From: Evansella caseinilytica
Lineage (GTDB): Bacteria > Bacillota > Bacilli > Bacillales > Salisediminibacteriaceae
Length of the DNA: 64,000 nt
NCBI RefSeq assembly: GCF_900107275.1
Contig: NZ_FNPI01000002.1
Span: forward strand, 124,001-188,000
Direction: 5' to 3'
The notes under the pieces are model-generated. The model saw nothing but the letters and a program-made list of their open reading frames with translations, was not told where the DNA came from and searched no databases. This document shows positions 1 to 8,381 of this stretch, in pieces (the stretch's first letter is position 1; each line of letters begins with the position of its first letter). The translations under genes were made by a program, and so were the position numbers.

Positions 1-129
1 CAATGTGGCACTTTTCGTTGCCGCATGCAATCTGCTGTATAAATCAGGCAGGCGCAGAATACCAATGGATCCTAATGTAATTAATCCACCTCCCAACAGC
101 AGGAAAATACTAACGACGATCTCGGTCAA
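1..129 (-). CDS. mrpG: MrpG, Na+/H+ antiporter subunit G (N-terminal part, runs off window)
   Basis: Only the first 40 or so codons are present; the gene continues beyond position 1. The readable N-terminus is one hydrophobic segment followed by a GSIGILRLPDLYSRLHAATK stretch, the signature of MrpG/MnhG. It overlaps the end of mrpF, as usual in this operon. The start is uncertain: a TTG at 129 fits the family N-terminus and sits behind a GGAAGG ribosome site, but GTG codons at 138 and 141 are also in frame. MrpG is the smallest membrane subunit of the multisubunit Na+/H+ antiporter. Confidence 0.85.
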   Translation of the reverse strand, partial: MTEIVVSIFLLLGGGLITLGSIGILRLPDLYSRLHAATKSATL

Positions 130-391
130 GGACCACACCACCTTCCAAAAACTTTGCCAGTGCAATCGAGCCGATGAATGCCAATATGGCAATGACAAGG
201 ACCACTTCTGCATAAGCAACCGTATTCTGCACAATCATTATCAGCCCGATAAAGCCGATGAGGTTGATTCCGATTGTATCGAGAGCCATCACCCTGTCGG
301 ACATTGTCGGCCCCTTTATCACCCGGATAAACAGCACAAGAATGGAGAGTGACATCAAGATTAAAACAATGGTTGTAACGATTTGCAACAT
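110..391 (-). CDS. mrpF: MrpF, Na+/H+ antiporter subunit F
   Basis: A 93-residue, three-helix membrane protein with the usual MrpF length. The loop RVIKGPTMSDRVMALDTIG and the later acidic NTVAYAEVVLV stretch are typical of MrpF/MnhF. It starts with ATG behind a GGAGGTGA ribosome site; the ATG overlaps the mrpE stop (TAATG), so the two are probably translationally coupled. It is one of the small subunits of the hetero-oligomeric Mrp complex in the cytoplasmic membrane, which exports Na+ in exchange for protons and supports growth in salt or at high pH. Confidence 0.95.
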   Translation of the reverse strand: MLQIVTTIVLILMSLSILVLFIRVIKGPTMSDRVMALDTIGINLIGFIGLIMIVQNTVAYAEVVLVIAILAFIGSIALAKFLEGGVVLDRDRR

Positions 392-867
392 TATTTTGTC
401 ACCTCCAGAATCGCTCTTTCAAAGGAATCGTGAATTTCTTTGATCGCTTCCTCTTTATCCGGCACATGAATCGAATGAACATAAATCGTCTTTCCGTCTT
501 CGGAGAAGTCCATCGACAGCGTTCCAGGAGTTAAGGAGATAAGAGATGCCAGCAAGGTTACTTCCCATTCCGTTTTTAATGCTGTCGGGACAGCAATGAT
601 TCCCGGTTCGATATCCAATTTCGGACTTAAAACGATTTTTATCACATCGATGTTGGATAGTACTAATTTGTAATTGAACAGGAGAATCAGTTTCACAATC
701 GCATAAACTCTTCTCATGTAAAAATCGAATACTAAAAATCGTCTTAAAGCAAACAGCAGTATAATACCAACGACATATCCAAGAAAAAATTCAAGACCGC
801 TGAAATCGTTCCTGAAGAACATCCAGATAATCGCAATGCCGATATTAAGCAGGATTTGAAAGGCCAT
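391..867 (-). CDS. mrpE: MrpE, Na+/H+ antiporter subunit E
   Basis: 158 residues, the usual length of MrpE/MnhE. There are two N-terminal membrane segments (roughly residues 1-45), then a cytoplasmic domain with the family motif LLASLISLTPGTLSMD and a conserved IYVHSIHVPD segment. The ATG follows a GGAG site. Five bases separate it from mrpD upstream and it overlaps mrpF downstream, so it is an internal gene of the mrp operon. MrpE is thought to help assembly or stability of the Mrp complex rather than to carry ions itself. Confidence 0.95.
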   Translation of the reverse strand: MAFQILLNIGIAIIWMFFRNDFSGLEFFLGYVVGIILLFALRRFLVFDFYMRRVYAIVKLILLFNYKLVLSNIDVIKIVLSPKLDIEPGIIAVPTALKTEWEVTLLASLISLTPGTLSMDFSEDGKTIYVHSIHVPDKEEAIKEIHDSFERAILEVTK

Positions 868-872
868 AGCAC

Positions 873-2357
873 CTACTCCTTAAGTACAGAATTAATGTAG
901 ATTGACGGGTCCAGCAGCTGGTCTGCGACCTGAGTCGAAAAAGAGAAGATAGGCTCCGCCCCTAATCCCATGGCTATCGAAAGCGCAACCAGAGGGACTA
1001 TCGGCAGCAACAAAGGACCCAGCTTTGTTTTTTTCGTTTCCTCTTCGCTGAGTGACGGTGATCCCCAGAAGACATAAATAAATATTTTCATCATCGAAAA
1101 GAGGGTCAGCAGCCCGACAATTAAACTGACGAATACGATAAAATAGCGCTCCTGCTGGATCCCGGAAAGTATTAGCGCAAACTTACTGAAGAATCCGCTG
1201 AGCGGCGGGATACCCGCGAGAGAAATGGCAGCGATGAAAAACAGCCACCCTAATGCCGGGTGTGTTTTCAGCAAACCGCTCATTTTCTTTAAATCCGTCG
1301 TTCCGGTTACCTTCTGCGTTGCACCGGCAAACAGGAACAATGCCGATTTCACGATAATATGGTGTGCAATATAGTAAATCGCACCGGCAATGGCGAGCGG
1401 AGAATACAATCCGAGCCCCATGACCATATAGCCGACCTGGCTGATGATGTGGTACGACAGGATCCGCTTAAAGTCAAACTGAGATACCGCGCCGAGAACG
1501 CCGAAGAACATCGTAAAGCCCGCCAACGCTAAAATAATATTGTGTGTAAAATCAGGATTGTGCGTGAAAATGAGCGTGAAGCTTCTCATGATGGCATAAA
1601 TCCCGACTTTCGTCAGCAGCCCGCCGAATAATGCGGCAATAGCAGCCGGTGGTCCGTAATACGATTTCGGCAGCCAGAAGTAAAGTGGGAAAAGCGCTCC
1701 CTTCATGCCGAAAACAATCAGGAATAAAACGGCGATCACGTTTAATACACCGTCTTGTTCCAACGCGGCCACTTGGACTGCCAAGTGAGCCATGTTTAAT
1801 GTACCGGTGATTGAATATAAATAAGCAACGCCGACGATAAAGAAAGCAGAAGCGAAGATGTTGATCGCGACGTACTTAAACGATTCCCGTAGCTGGTATT
1901 TTGTTCCCCCGATGACGATGAGAACGTACGAAGCAATTAACATCACCTCGAAAAATACGAACAGGTTGAACAAATCGCCGGTTAAAAACGCGCCGTTGAC
2001 ACCTGTCAGCAGAAAAAAGTAAAAGGGATAAAAATAGTATTTTTCACGGTCAGTATGAATTGTCTGGAATGCAAAAAACAAGCAGGCAACTCCTACGACA
2101 CTCGCCAGTATCACCATCAAGCCGGAAAATAAATCGCCGACAAACACGATGCCGAATGGCGCTTTCCAATTCCCCAATTCAAGTGTAATAATTCCGTCTT
2201 GATAGATCACATACGTTAAGTAGACCGAGATTACGAGCATGGAAAAGGCTGTAATCCCGCTGATAATCCGCTGGGTCACGGGATTATTTCTGAAAAAAAT
2301 CAGAATAACGCCCATGATTAGCGGAACCAAGACAGGCAGCAAGACAAGATTATTCAT
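873..2357 (-). CDS. mrpD: MrpD, Na+/H+ antiporter subunit D
   Basis: A large polytopic membrane protein of the proton-pumping NADH dehydrogenase NuoL/M/N family, about 494 residues and roughly 14 helices. Family landmarks include the FFEVMLIASY segment around residue 135, which carries the conserved glutamate of the ion path, the KGALFPLYFWLP segment, and the broken-helix region with HIIVKSALF. Two ATGs lie two codons apart; the downstream one (2357) is eight bases from AGGGG and matches the family N-terminus, so it is preferred over 2363. It overlaps the end of mrpC. With MrpA it forms the antiporter core. Confidence 0.95.
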   Translation of the reverse strand: MNNLVLLPVLVPLIMGVILIFFRNNPVTQRIISGITAFSMLVISVYLTYVIYQDGIITLELGNWKAPFGIVFVGDLFSGLMVILASVVGVACLFFAFQTIHTDREKYYFYPFYFFLLTGVNGAFLTGDLFNLFVFFEVMLIASYVLIVIGGTKYQLRESFKYVAINIFASAFFIVGVAYLYSITGTLNMAHLAVQVAALEQDGVLNVIAVLFLIVFGMKGALFPLYFWLPKSYYGPPAAIAALFGGLLTKVGIYAIMRSFTLIFTHNPDFTHNIILALAGFTMFFGVLGAVSQFDFKRILSYHIISQVGYMVMGLGLYSPLAIAGAIYYIAHHIIVKSALFLFAGATQKVTGTTDLKKMSGLLKTHPALGWLFFIAAISLAGIPPLSGFFSKFALILSGIQQERYFIVFVSLIVGLLTLFSMMKIFIYVFWGSPSLSEEETKKTKLGPLLLPIVPLVALSIAMGLGAEPIFSFSTQVADQLLDPSIYINSVLKE

Positions 2358-2688
2358 CGGCATTACCCCTTAATTGATCAAGATCGTCTGTTTTGTGCTC
2401 CTTGTAGGTGCGATAGGCGAGCACAAGTAAAAAGGCTGTCACCCCGAAGCTGATAACAATCGCAGTCAAAATCAACGCCTGAGGTAAAGGATCGGCATAC
2501 GATTCCGCGCCTTCTCCCAAAAGCGGAGGCGCCCCTTCCTTCAGACCGGACATCGTGAGAAGCAGTAAGTGCGCTCCATGTGACAGGAGTACGATCCCAA
2601 GAATGACCCGCAACAGACTCTTCGTTAAAATCAAATACGTACTTACGGAAAACAATACTCCGACTGTGATAATCATTAAAATCTCCAT
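2350..2688 (-). CDS. mrpC: MrpC, Na+/H+ antiporter subunit C
   Basis: A 112-residue, three-helix protein related to NuoK. It has the MrpC hallmark segment with SHGAHLLLLTMSG and the C-terminal helix PLPQALILTAIVISFG. The start ATG overlaps the mrpB stop (TAATG), and the end overlaps mrpD, so mrpB, mrpC and mrpD are translationally linked. Length and order are exactly as in Bacillus. It is an essential membrane subunit of the Mrp antiporter. Confidence 0.95.
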   Translation of the reverse strand: MEILMIITVGVLFSVSTYLILTKSLLRVILGIVLLSHGAHLLLLTMSGLKEGAPPLLGEGAESYADPLPQALILTAIVISFGVTAFLLVLAYRTYKEHKTDDLDQLRGNADE

Positions 2689-3113
2689 TAAGCATCATCC
2701 TCCGCAATCGTTATGATTGTCAACAATGCTACGGCTACAACGACCAAGTATACTCCTAAATCGAAAGGCAGCGCTGTTGTCAATTCAATTTCTCCGAGGA
2801 CAGGAACATCGAAATAATCAAAGTACTGCGTTAAAAACGCATCTCCGTGAAACAGACTGTTTAATCCTGTACCGATGGCAATTAATAAGCCGACGGCGAT
2901 GATTTTTGAATAGTCGAAAGGTAGCACGACCTTTATCGTTTTCATGTCGAAGCTGATATAAAGCAGCAGCAATGCCGCCGCCGTCATCAGGCCGCCGATA
3001 AATCCTCCTCCGGGATTATTATGGCCGGCAAAAAACAAAAAGATGGAGAAGGAAAGGATGATGAAAGTAACGATGCGCGTTATTGTGTGAAGCAATAAGA
3101 AATTTGTTTTCAC
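2688..3113 (-). CDS. mrpB: MrpB, Na+/H+ antiporter subunit B
   Basis: 141 residues and four predicted membrane helices. The motif GHNNPGGGFIGGLMTAAA is diagnostic of the MrpB/MnhB domain. It begins with GTG overlapping the mrpA stop codon (GTGTGA). This is the two-gene arrangement (mrpA and mrpB separate) of Bacillus and Staphylococcus, not the fused form found in some proteobacteria. It works as a membrane subunit of the Mrp Na+/H+ antiporter. Confidence 0.95.
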   Translation of the reverse strand: MKTNFLLLHTITRIVTFIILSFSIFLFFAGHNNPGGGFIGGLMTAAALLLLYISFDMKTIKVVLPFDYSKIIAVGLLIAIGTGLNSLFHGDAFLTQYFDYFDVPVLGEIELTTALPFDLGVYLVVVAVALLTIITIAEDDA

Positions 3114-5536
3114 ACGTCCTCTCCTCCTTTCATTCGTAATTTAATTAATGTCACGACACCGAGCGCCGCAATTCCGAGAACGACGATTTCAAGCATCGTA
3201 TCGAATCCACGGAAGTCGACAAGGATGACGTTAACCATGTTATAACCGCCGGCAAGCGGCTTGGAATTTTCAATAAAGTACTGCGATATCGATTCTACCC
3301 AGGATGCTTTTCCATGTCTCATTGCATGAGCGCTGAAGGCCGTGAGCGTGACGATAACGCCGACACCGATGGAAATGATCAAGTTGGTGATTTTAAATCT
3401 TGGCGTAAACTTTTCTTTTCGCAGCTCCGGTAAATGGTAGAAACAAAGTAAAAAGAGAACAACCATGACTGTTTCCACAAGCAGCTGGGTTAAAGCAAGA
3501 TCCGGAGCACGTAAAACGACAAACAGCAGGGCGATTAAAAAGCCGACGACCCCGACTGCCACGATGGCGGTTATCCGATGCCCGATAAACGGTATGCTGA
3601 TGACCGCAGCGATTAAAACGAAAGTAATGATCCACAAGTATGGTGAAATTTCCGCCACATTAACGAAATCAAACGCCAGGGCATCGAAGCGGATAAACGC
3701 CCAACCGAGCAACGCCACCATAAAAACGATCATAAACATGAAATAATCGCGGAGCAATCCGGTCATTTGCATATTTGTCACTCGCTGCGAACCAGCAACG
3801 AGTCCGTCAAGTCCGCTGTCGTAAACCGCATTCAGCGGATCGCGCTCTTTTAAGAAAAACGCTGTCTGCTGCCAGCGGCTAAGGTTTTTATAAATAAGCA
3901 CTCCGAACAGAACGACTCCTATTGTCATGAACAGCTCGGTGTTAAAGCCGTGCCAGTGATAAATGTTGACATAAAAAGGATCTGTTCCGGAAAGGTTCGG
4001 CAGGATCGATTGCATCGCCGGTTCAATAACCGTGTAAGCAAGGATGTTCGGAAACAGGCCGATAATGACTACAAGCGAAACGAGAATAATTGGCGAAATC
4101 AACATTCCGACAGGTGCTTCGTGTGCTTTTTTCTCCAGCTTTTCCGGCTGGTGCTTTCCTAAGAATGTTTTAAACAACATGATTGCACAGTAAACAAAAG
4201 TAAAAATGCTGGCGAGCCAAGCGATAACAGGTAACAGCAGGCCGAGCGTACGAACATTGAAGATCTCTAGGCTGCTTATTTCCAGGACGCCCGCAAAGAA
4301 CATCTCCTTACTTAAAAAGCCGTTGAACGGCGGCAAGCCGGCCATGGACGCAAGCCCGATCAACGAAATGGTGAAGGTGACCGGCATCAGCGACATCAAA
4401 CCGCCCAGTTTCCGGATATCCCGTGTTCCTGTTTCGTGATCGACAATACCCACTGCCATAAACAAGGCCCCTTTAAAGGTGGCGTGGTTTATCAAATGAA
4501 ACACGGCAGCCATCACGGCAATCGAATAGATTTTATATTCATCGGCAATGTCGTAGTGGAGGGCTGCTGACCCCATACCTAAAAGGGACATAATCAATCC
4601 CAGCTGACTTATTGTAGAATACGCGAGTATCGCTTTCAGATCTTTTTGTCTGACAGCAGAGACAGATCCCCACGTCAATGTGACCAGCCCGAAAGCGGTG
4701 ATGATCCAAAACCATTGCGCTGTTCCGCCAAAAACCGGAGTTAAACGCGCCACTAAATAAATCCCTGCTTTTACCATCGTTGCAGAGTGAAGATAGGCAC
4801 TTACCGGTGTAGGTGCTTCCATTGCATCAGGTAACCAGATATGGAACGGGAACTGTGCTGATTTGGTGAATGCACCAAGTAAAATCAGCAGCATTGCAGG
4901 AATAAATAGCGGGCTGTTGACAATCTCTCCGGCATGATCGACGATGACTCGAATGCTGAAGGAATTTGTCATCACATAAAGAAGAGAGAAGCCGGCAAGC
5001 ATGGAGAAACCGCCTGTTACTGTGATTAACATCGATTTCTGTGCACCGTAGCGGGACTTTTCTTTATGAAACCAGTAAGCGATTAACAAGGAGGAAGCCA
5101 AGCTGGTCAATTCCCAAAACACATAGATTACAATCAAATTGTCCGAGAGCACTACTCCAAGCATCGCGCCCATAAACATCAATAAGTAAACGTAAAAATT
5201 ATTTAAAGGTTCATCCTTTTTATTTGCAATATAATAAATGGAATAAAGAACAACGAGCGCTCCTATTCCAGTAATAAGCAGTGCAAATAATAAACTTAAA
5301 CCGTCTAAATAAATCGTGAAATTAATCCCGAGAGACGGCACCCACGGAACTTCCAGCTGCAGAGGCTCTAAGCGTTCTCCTCCGACAGGAAGATATTGTA
5401 GCAAATACACAAACAATGTGATCGGAAGGATGAGAACAAACCACCCGGTGTGTACTTTGCGAAACCATTTATATAAGAACGGCACGATGAGAGCCGTTAT
5501 AAATGGTGCCAATACTAAGTAGTGAAGCGATGTCAA
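3110..5536 (-). CDS. mrpA: MrpA, Na+/H+ antiporter subunit A
   Basis: 808 residues, the first and largest gene of the operon. The N-terminal two thirds is a NuoL-like antiporter module, with the YVFWELTSLASSLLIAYWF segment near residue 140, KSAQFPFHIWLPDAMEAPTP and LHSATMVKAGIYL. The C-terminal third carries the MrpA-specific domain with RAPDLALTQLLVETV and a final segment ending in LVDFRGFDTMLEI. The ATG is preceded by an AAGGAGGTAAAT ribosome site. Together with MrpD it forms the ion-translocating core. In alkaliphiles mrpA is needed for pH homeostasis; here a role in Na+ and alkali resistance is inferred from the family. Confidence 0.96.
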   Translation of the reverse strand: MTSLHYLVLAPFITALIVPFLYKWFRKVHTGWFVLILPITLFVYLLQYLPVGGERLEPLQLEVPWVPSLGINFTIYLDGLSLLFALLITGIGALVVLYSIYYIANKKDEPLNNFYVYLLMFMGAMLGVVLSDNLIVIYVFWELTSLASSLLIAYWFHKEKSRYGAQKSMLITVTGGFSMLAGFSLLYVMTNSFSIRVIVDHAGEIVNSPLFIPAMLLILLGAFTKSAQFPFHIWLPDAMEAPTPVSAYLHSATMVKAGIYLVARLTPVFGGTAQWFWIITAFGLVTLTWGSVSAVRQKDLKAILAYSTISQLGLIMSLLGMGSAALHYDIADEYKIYSIAVMAAVFHLINHATFKGALFMAVGIVDHETGTRDIRKLGGLMSLMPVTFTISLIGLASMAGLPPFNGFLSKEMFFAGVLEISSLEIFNVRTLGLLLPVIAWLASIFTFVYCAIMLFKTFLGKHQPEKLEKKAHEAPVGMLISPIILVSLVVIIGLFPNILAYTVIEPAMQSILPNLSGTDPFYVNIYHWHGFNTELFMTIGVVLFGVLIYKNLSRWQQTAFFLKERDPLNAVYDSGLDGLVAGSQRVTNMQMTGLLRDYFMFMIVFMVALLGWAFIRFDALAFDFVNVAEISPYLWIITFVLIAAVISIPFIGHRITAIVAVGVVGFLIALLFVVLRAPDLALTQLLVETVMVVLFLLCFYHLPELRKEKFTPRFKITNLIISIGVGVIVTLTAFSAHAMRHGKASWVESISQYFIENSKPLAGGYNMVNVILVDFRGFDTMLEIVVLGIAALGVVTLIKLRMKGGEDV

Positions 5537-5926
5537 ATGATTTACCTCCTTCTATTTAATGAATTTATTTCGTCCCAATTACACTTCCACTTCCCATCTA
5601 CAATTCAGCCAATTTTTTAAAATCAAATAAAATTATAATACAAATTAATGGACGTTGCACCTTTCACCCTCCTATGGTTTGTAACTTTCAGGTAATTTAT
5701 TAAATAGGAAGGAAACCATCTTTTTTAACTAAAAAAAATATTATTTTCCTAGGAAAAATGACGATTCCAATGACTTTGTTCAAAAGAATGCGTTCAAGAG
5801 CAACAGTGTTGGTTTGCGCTGGGTGGTGCTGTCGCATGAGCCGGGGGAGCAAGAGGTATAAAACAAAGAAAAACGTATCATCCTTATAGTGGAAGTTCAA
5901 CATTTGAACCGAAGGAGATGATACGG
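5537..5926. other. Intergenic region upstream of mrpA
   Basis: This AT-rich gap separates the divergent mrp operon from a small decayed gene. On the minus strand a TATAAT hexamer (5632-5637, complement) could be the mrpA -10 box; no good -35 is visible. At 5874-5925 lies an inverted repeat around the ribosome site of the plus-strand reading frame (separate entry). I see no other gene here; the minus-strand frame across 5700-5957 has no family signature. Confidence 0.5.
5874..5925 (+). promoter_or_regulatory. Hairpin enclosing the ribosome site of the small decayed gene
   Basis: CGTATCATC (5874-5882) is the exact reverse complement of GATGATACG (5917-5925). A second small hairpin, GTTCAA / TTGAAC (5895-5900 and 5904-5909), lies in between. 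The AAGGAG ribosome site (5912-5917) sits in the 3' arm next to CCTT in the 5' arm, so in RNA it could be masked. A role in translational control is inference only. Confidence 0.45.
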
Positions 5927-6248
5927 TTGAACAAGAAAAAAGTTTTTGTCGTTCCATGTGCCATTTTTGTTATATTATTTCTTAGTGCGCTTCCATTTCA
6001 TTATCAAGTGACGGAGAAGATCGTTGAGAAACAGAATATGGATCAAGATGTACGCGGCTTGTTTCTCGGTGACGACCAAATAGGCGACAGACGTTTTCGG
6101 CCGAGAGAATATATCCAAGTCGAAAGCAGGAAAAAAGGTGATACAGAAGCGCTGCCGCTGAACGAATAGGCACGGAGATTTCCTGATACCTGGATCTTTG
6201 TCATTGACTGGGATGGAAAAAAAGTCGGTAGCAGTTTGTTAGAAGAGG
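5927..6248 (+). pseudogene. Decayed small secreted or membrane protein gene
   Basis: A TTG start nine bases after GGAG opens an 80-codon frame with a basic N-terminus and a hydrophobic signal-like segment (about residues 5-23). It reaches a TAG at 6167-6169. Reading on in the same frame past the stop, the sequence still looks like protein (RRFPDTWIFVIDWDGKKVG) until about 6248, where a family B repeat begins. The simplest reading is a gene with a premature stop whose 3' end was replaced by the repeat. I do not recognise the family. An intact 80-residue exported protein cannot be excluded. Confidence 0.45.
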
Positions 6249-6400
6249 AAGTTCAAAAAGTGCGGGAAACAGCGCCTGCGAATCTCATCGTTGCGTCGTC
6301 TCTGCGCTGCTCACGTACTACAGTGTACGCTGCGCTGCTCAATCCTGCCGCGCCTTGACCTTCTTGCCGCTGTTGTATCCTCTTTTTGTGAACACGCACT
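6249..6400 (-). repeat. Family B intergenic repeat, copy B1 (reverse orientation)
   Basis: Read on the minus strand this segment starts GTTCACAAAAAGAGGAT, continues through GCGGCAAGAAGGTCAAGGCG and a GCGTAC / GTACGT hairpin, and ends in CACTTTTTGAAC. This is the same architecture as the copies at 48396 and 57465. Its ends are inverted repeats (GTTCAAAAAG type). It abuts the decayed reading frame upstream. No coding capacity is conserved between copies. Confidence 0.75.
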
Positions 6401-6495
6401 AAAAGCGGCTAAAAAGAAAAAAAGATGCATCTAAGCCGCATCAAAAAATCGATTTGCTAAGTCACGCAATCGTTATACCCTTGTGTTAATGACGA

Positions 6496-6654
6496 TTAAG
6501 AGGAAATGGATGACTTGTCCGCATTTGTTCGCCGTTCAATTTCTTTTTTTATGAGCAAGATAAACTCTTCGCTTAGCTTCAGTTCTCTTGCTTTATGATA
6601 GGTCTCCATTAATAAGGCATCCGACAAATATCGCATAGATCCTTGCCGCCTCAT
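6496..6654 (-). CDS. sda: Sda, sporulation checkpoint inhibitor of histidine kinase KinA
   Basis: A 52-residue protein. Residues 7-41 contain the Sda core: MRYLSDALLMETYHKA, then LKLSEEFILLIKKEIERR, which forms the antiparallel helical hairpin that binds the dimerisation domain of sporulation kinases. The ATG at 6654 lies seven bases after GGGGGTGA; an internal ATG at residue 7 is a possible alternative start matching the shorter B. subtilis protein. Sda couples sporulation onset to DNA replication status, and its gene is DnaA-controlled in B. subtilis. A DnaA-box cluster lies about 250 bp upstream here, fitting that regulation. Confidence 0.9.
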   Translation of the reverse strand: MRRQGSMRYLSDALLMETYHKARELKLSEEFILLIKKEIERRTNADKSSISS

Positions 6655-6900
6655 GGCAGCTTCACCCCCTCATGGTATACCTTAGGTAATGTGCATATGT
6701 TTATGTGTACGACCTCCGTCTATTTAAACACTTTTCTTCTTTATACTCCCATTCGAACTCATATTTTTATGAGGAAGTTCACACATTCATTTAAGAAAAC
6801 CGAATCCAGTCAACGGATGAACAATCACGTTTATATGGCATGTCTCAATTCTCGTGTGAGTTGATAATATCATGGAATGGCTTCCATCTCAATCCCATAT

Positions 6901-6999
6901 TTATCCACATCCATTGGTGGATAACATGTGGATAAGCTGTATATAAATTAAAAAAACACATATAAAATCGGAGTTGATATGTGTATAAGATTATCCACA
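6901..6999. promoter_or_regulatory. DnaA-box cluster between sda and yqeH
   Basis: Within 99 bp there are three perfect TTATCCACA boxes: 6901-6909 (+), 6927-6935 (-) and 6991-6999 (+). Two one-mismatch boxes also occur, at 6916-6924 (GGTGGATAA) and 6980-6988 (TGTGTATAA). In B. subtilis the sda promoter region is a known DnaA target, so this is probably the conserved DnaA control region of sda. The rest of the 6655-7206 gap is AT-rich with no recognisable gene. Confidence 0.85.
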
Positions 7000-7127
7000 A
7001 TTGTTTACATATGGAAGAGGGTGTCGAAAAATTTTTATTGCTTTTTAAGCATTTTTGCATATTTCCATTAGATACGCTATAAATTGTTATGTTAACAATA
7101 GAAGATGGGACAAGCGAATAATTACAA

Positions 7128-7157
7128 TTGAAATCATTGACCAAATATATGTATTAT
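7128..7157 (+). promoter_or_regulatory. Candidate sigma-A promoter for yqeH
   Basis: TTGAAA (7128-7133) and TATTAT (7152-7157) are separated by 18 bp, about 50 bp before the yqeH start. Both match the housekeeping consensus in five of six positions. Confidence 0.5.
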
Positions 7158-7206
7158 AGATTAGATAGTGGAATGACGTTTTAATATTAGAAAGGAATGA
7201 TATTGT

Positions 7207-8322
7207 GTGGAAGAAGTGAATGACCGCGTCATTTGTTCAGGCTGTGGGATAAAGATTCAGACGGCCGACCCGGAAGGCTTGGGTTTTACCCCTCCGTCTG
7301 CGCTGGAAAGAGATATCGTCATTTGCCAGCGCTGCTTCCGGCTGAAACATTACAATGATATCCAGGATGTTTCCCTTACGGATGATGATTTTTTAAAGAT
7401 ATTGAATCAGCTAGGAAAAAAAGATGCCTTGATTGTGAAAGTGGTTGATATTTTTGATTTTGACGGCAGCTGGCTCCCTGGCCTGCATCGTTTTGCTGGA
7501 AAAAATCCGATCCTTTTAATAGGAAATAAAATGGATATCTTACCAAAATCAGTGAAAAGACCAAAGCTGATACAATGGATGAAGCGGGCGAGTAAAGAGT
7601 ATGGTCTGAAACCTGTCGACGTTCATTTGATGAGTGCGGAAACAGGGGAGGGCGTGCTTGAAGCGGCGGACCTCATTGAGCACTTCCGGAAGAACAAAGA
7701 TGTTTATATCGTCGGCTCCACAAATGTCGGCAAATCCACCTTTATCAACCGCCTGTTGAAAGAATTCGGTGCCGACGAAGAGTTGATGATTACGACATCC
7801 AATATTCCCGGTACAACTTTGGATATGATCGATATTCCGTTAGATGACGGTTCTTCTTTGTTTGATACTCCCGGTATCATCAATCACCATCAGATCGCGC
7901 ATCTTCTCGATAAAAAAGAATTAAAGCTGATTTCACCGCGGAAGGAAATCAAACCGAAGGTCTTTCAATTGCAGCAGGAACAAACACTCTACGTCGCGGG
8001 TCTGGCACGACTGGACTTTGTTCAAGGAGACGGACAGTCGTTTGTATGCTATTTTTCCAACGAGATACATATACACCGGACAAAGCTGGAAAAGGCCGAT
8101 GAGTTGTACCGCAACCATTTAGGGGAAATGCTTGCTCCGCCTGCGGCAGAAAATGCGGCGGCATTTCCTGAACTCGTCAAGCATGAGTGGAAGATCGGCT
8201 CCGAAAAACAGGATGTTATTTTCTCCGGTCTAGGCTGGATAACGATTCACGGGAGCGGCGCGAAAATTAGAGCGCATGCCCCGAAAGGTGTTCATGTCGG
8301 GGTTCGACCATCGATTTTTTAA
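7207..8322 (+). CDS. yqeH: YqeH, circularly permuted GTPase for 30S ribosome assembly
   Basis: 371 residues. An N-terminal zinc finger has Cys10, Cys13, Cys40 and Cys43. The GTPase motifs occur in permuted order: NKMD (G4, near residue 107) precedes GSTNVGKST (G1, near 170), the threonine region and DTPG (G3, near 216). This order defines the YqeH/YlqF-type GTPases. The start is GTG behind AAAGGA. YqeH is needed for 16S rRNA maturation and 30S assembly. In B. subtilis yqeG lies directly upstream; it is absent here, so yqeH heads the cluster. Confidence 0.95.
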   Translation: MEEVNDRVICSGCGIKIQTADPEGLGFTPPSALERDIVICQRCFRLKHYNDIQDVSLTDDDFLKILNQLGKKDALIVKVVDIFDFDGSWLPGLHRFAGKNPILLIGNKMDILPKSVKRPKLIQWMKRASKEYGLKPVDVHLMSAETGEGVLEAADLIEHFRKNKDVYIVGSTNVGKSTFINRLLKEFGADEELMITTSNIPGTTLDMIDIPLDDGSSLFDTPGIINHHQIAHLLDKKELKLISPRKEIKPKVFQLQQEQTLYVAGLARLDFVQGDGQSFVCYFSNEIHIHRTKLEKADELYRNHLGEMLAPPAAENAAAFPELVKHEWKIGSEKQDVIFSGLGWITIHGSGAKIRAHAPKGVHVGVRPSIF

Positions 8323-8381
8323 GGGGTAAAGCGGACTTGGCATTTTTGAACACGGGAATAGGATAGAGAGGGGAAATCGTT

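Noticed and set aside
6643-6864. Plus-strand 73-codon frame over the sda upstream region
   Set aside because: No ribosome site, no recognisable domain, and it overlaps the sda 5' end and its control region.
6901-6999. Chromosomal replication origin
   Set aside because: There is no dnaA, dnaN or gyr gene nearby; the boxes are better explained as the DnaA control region of sda.
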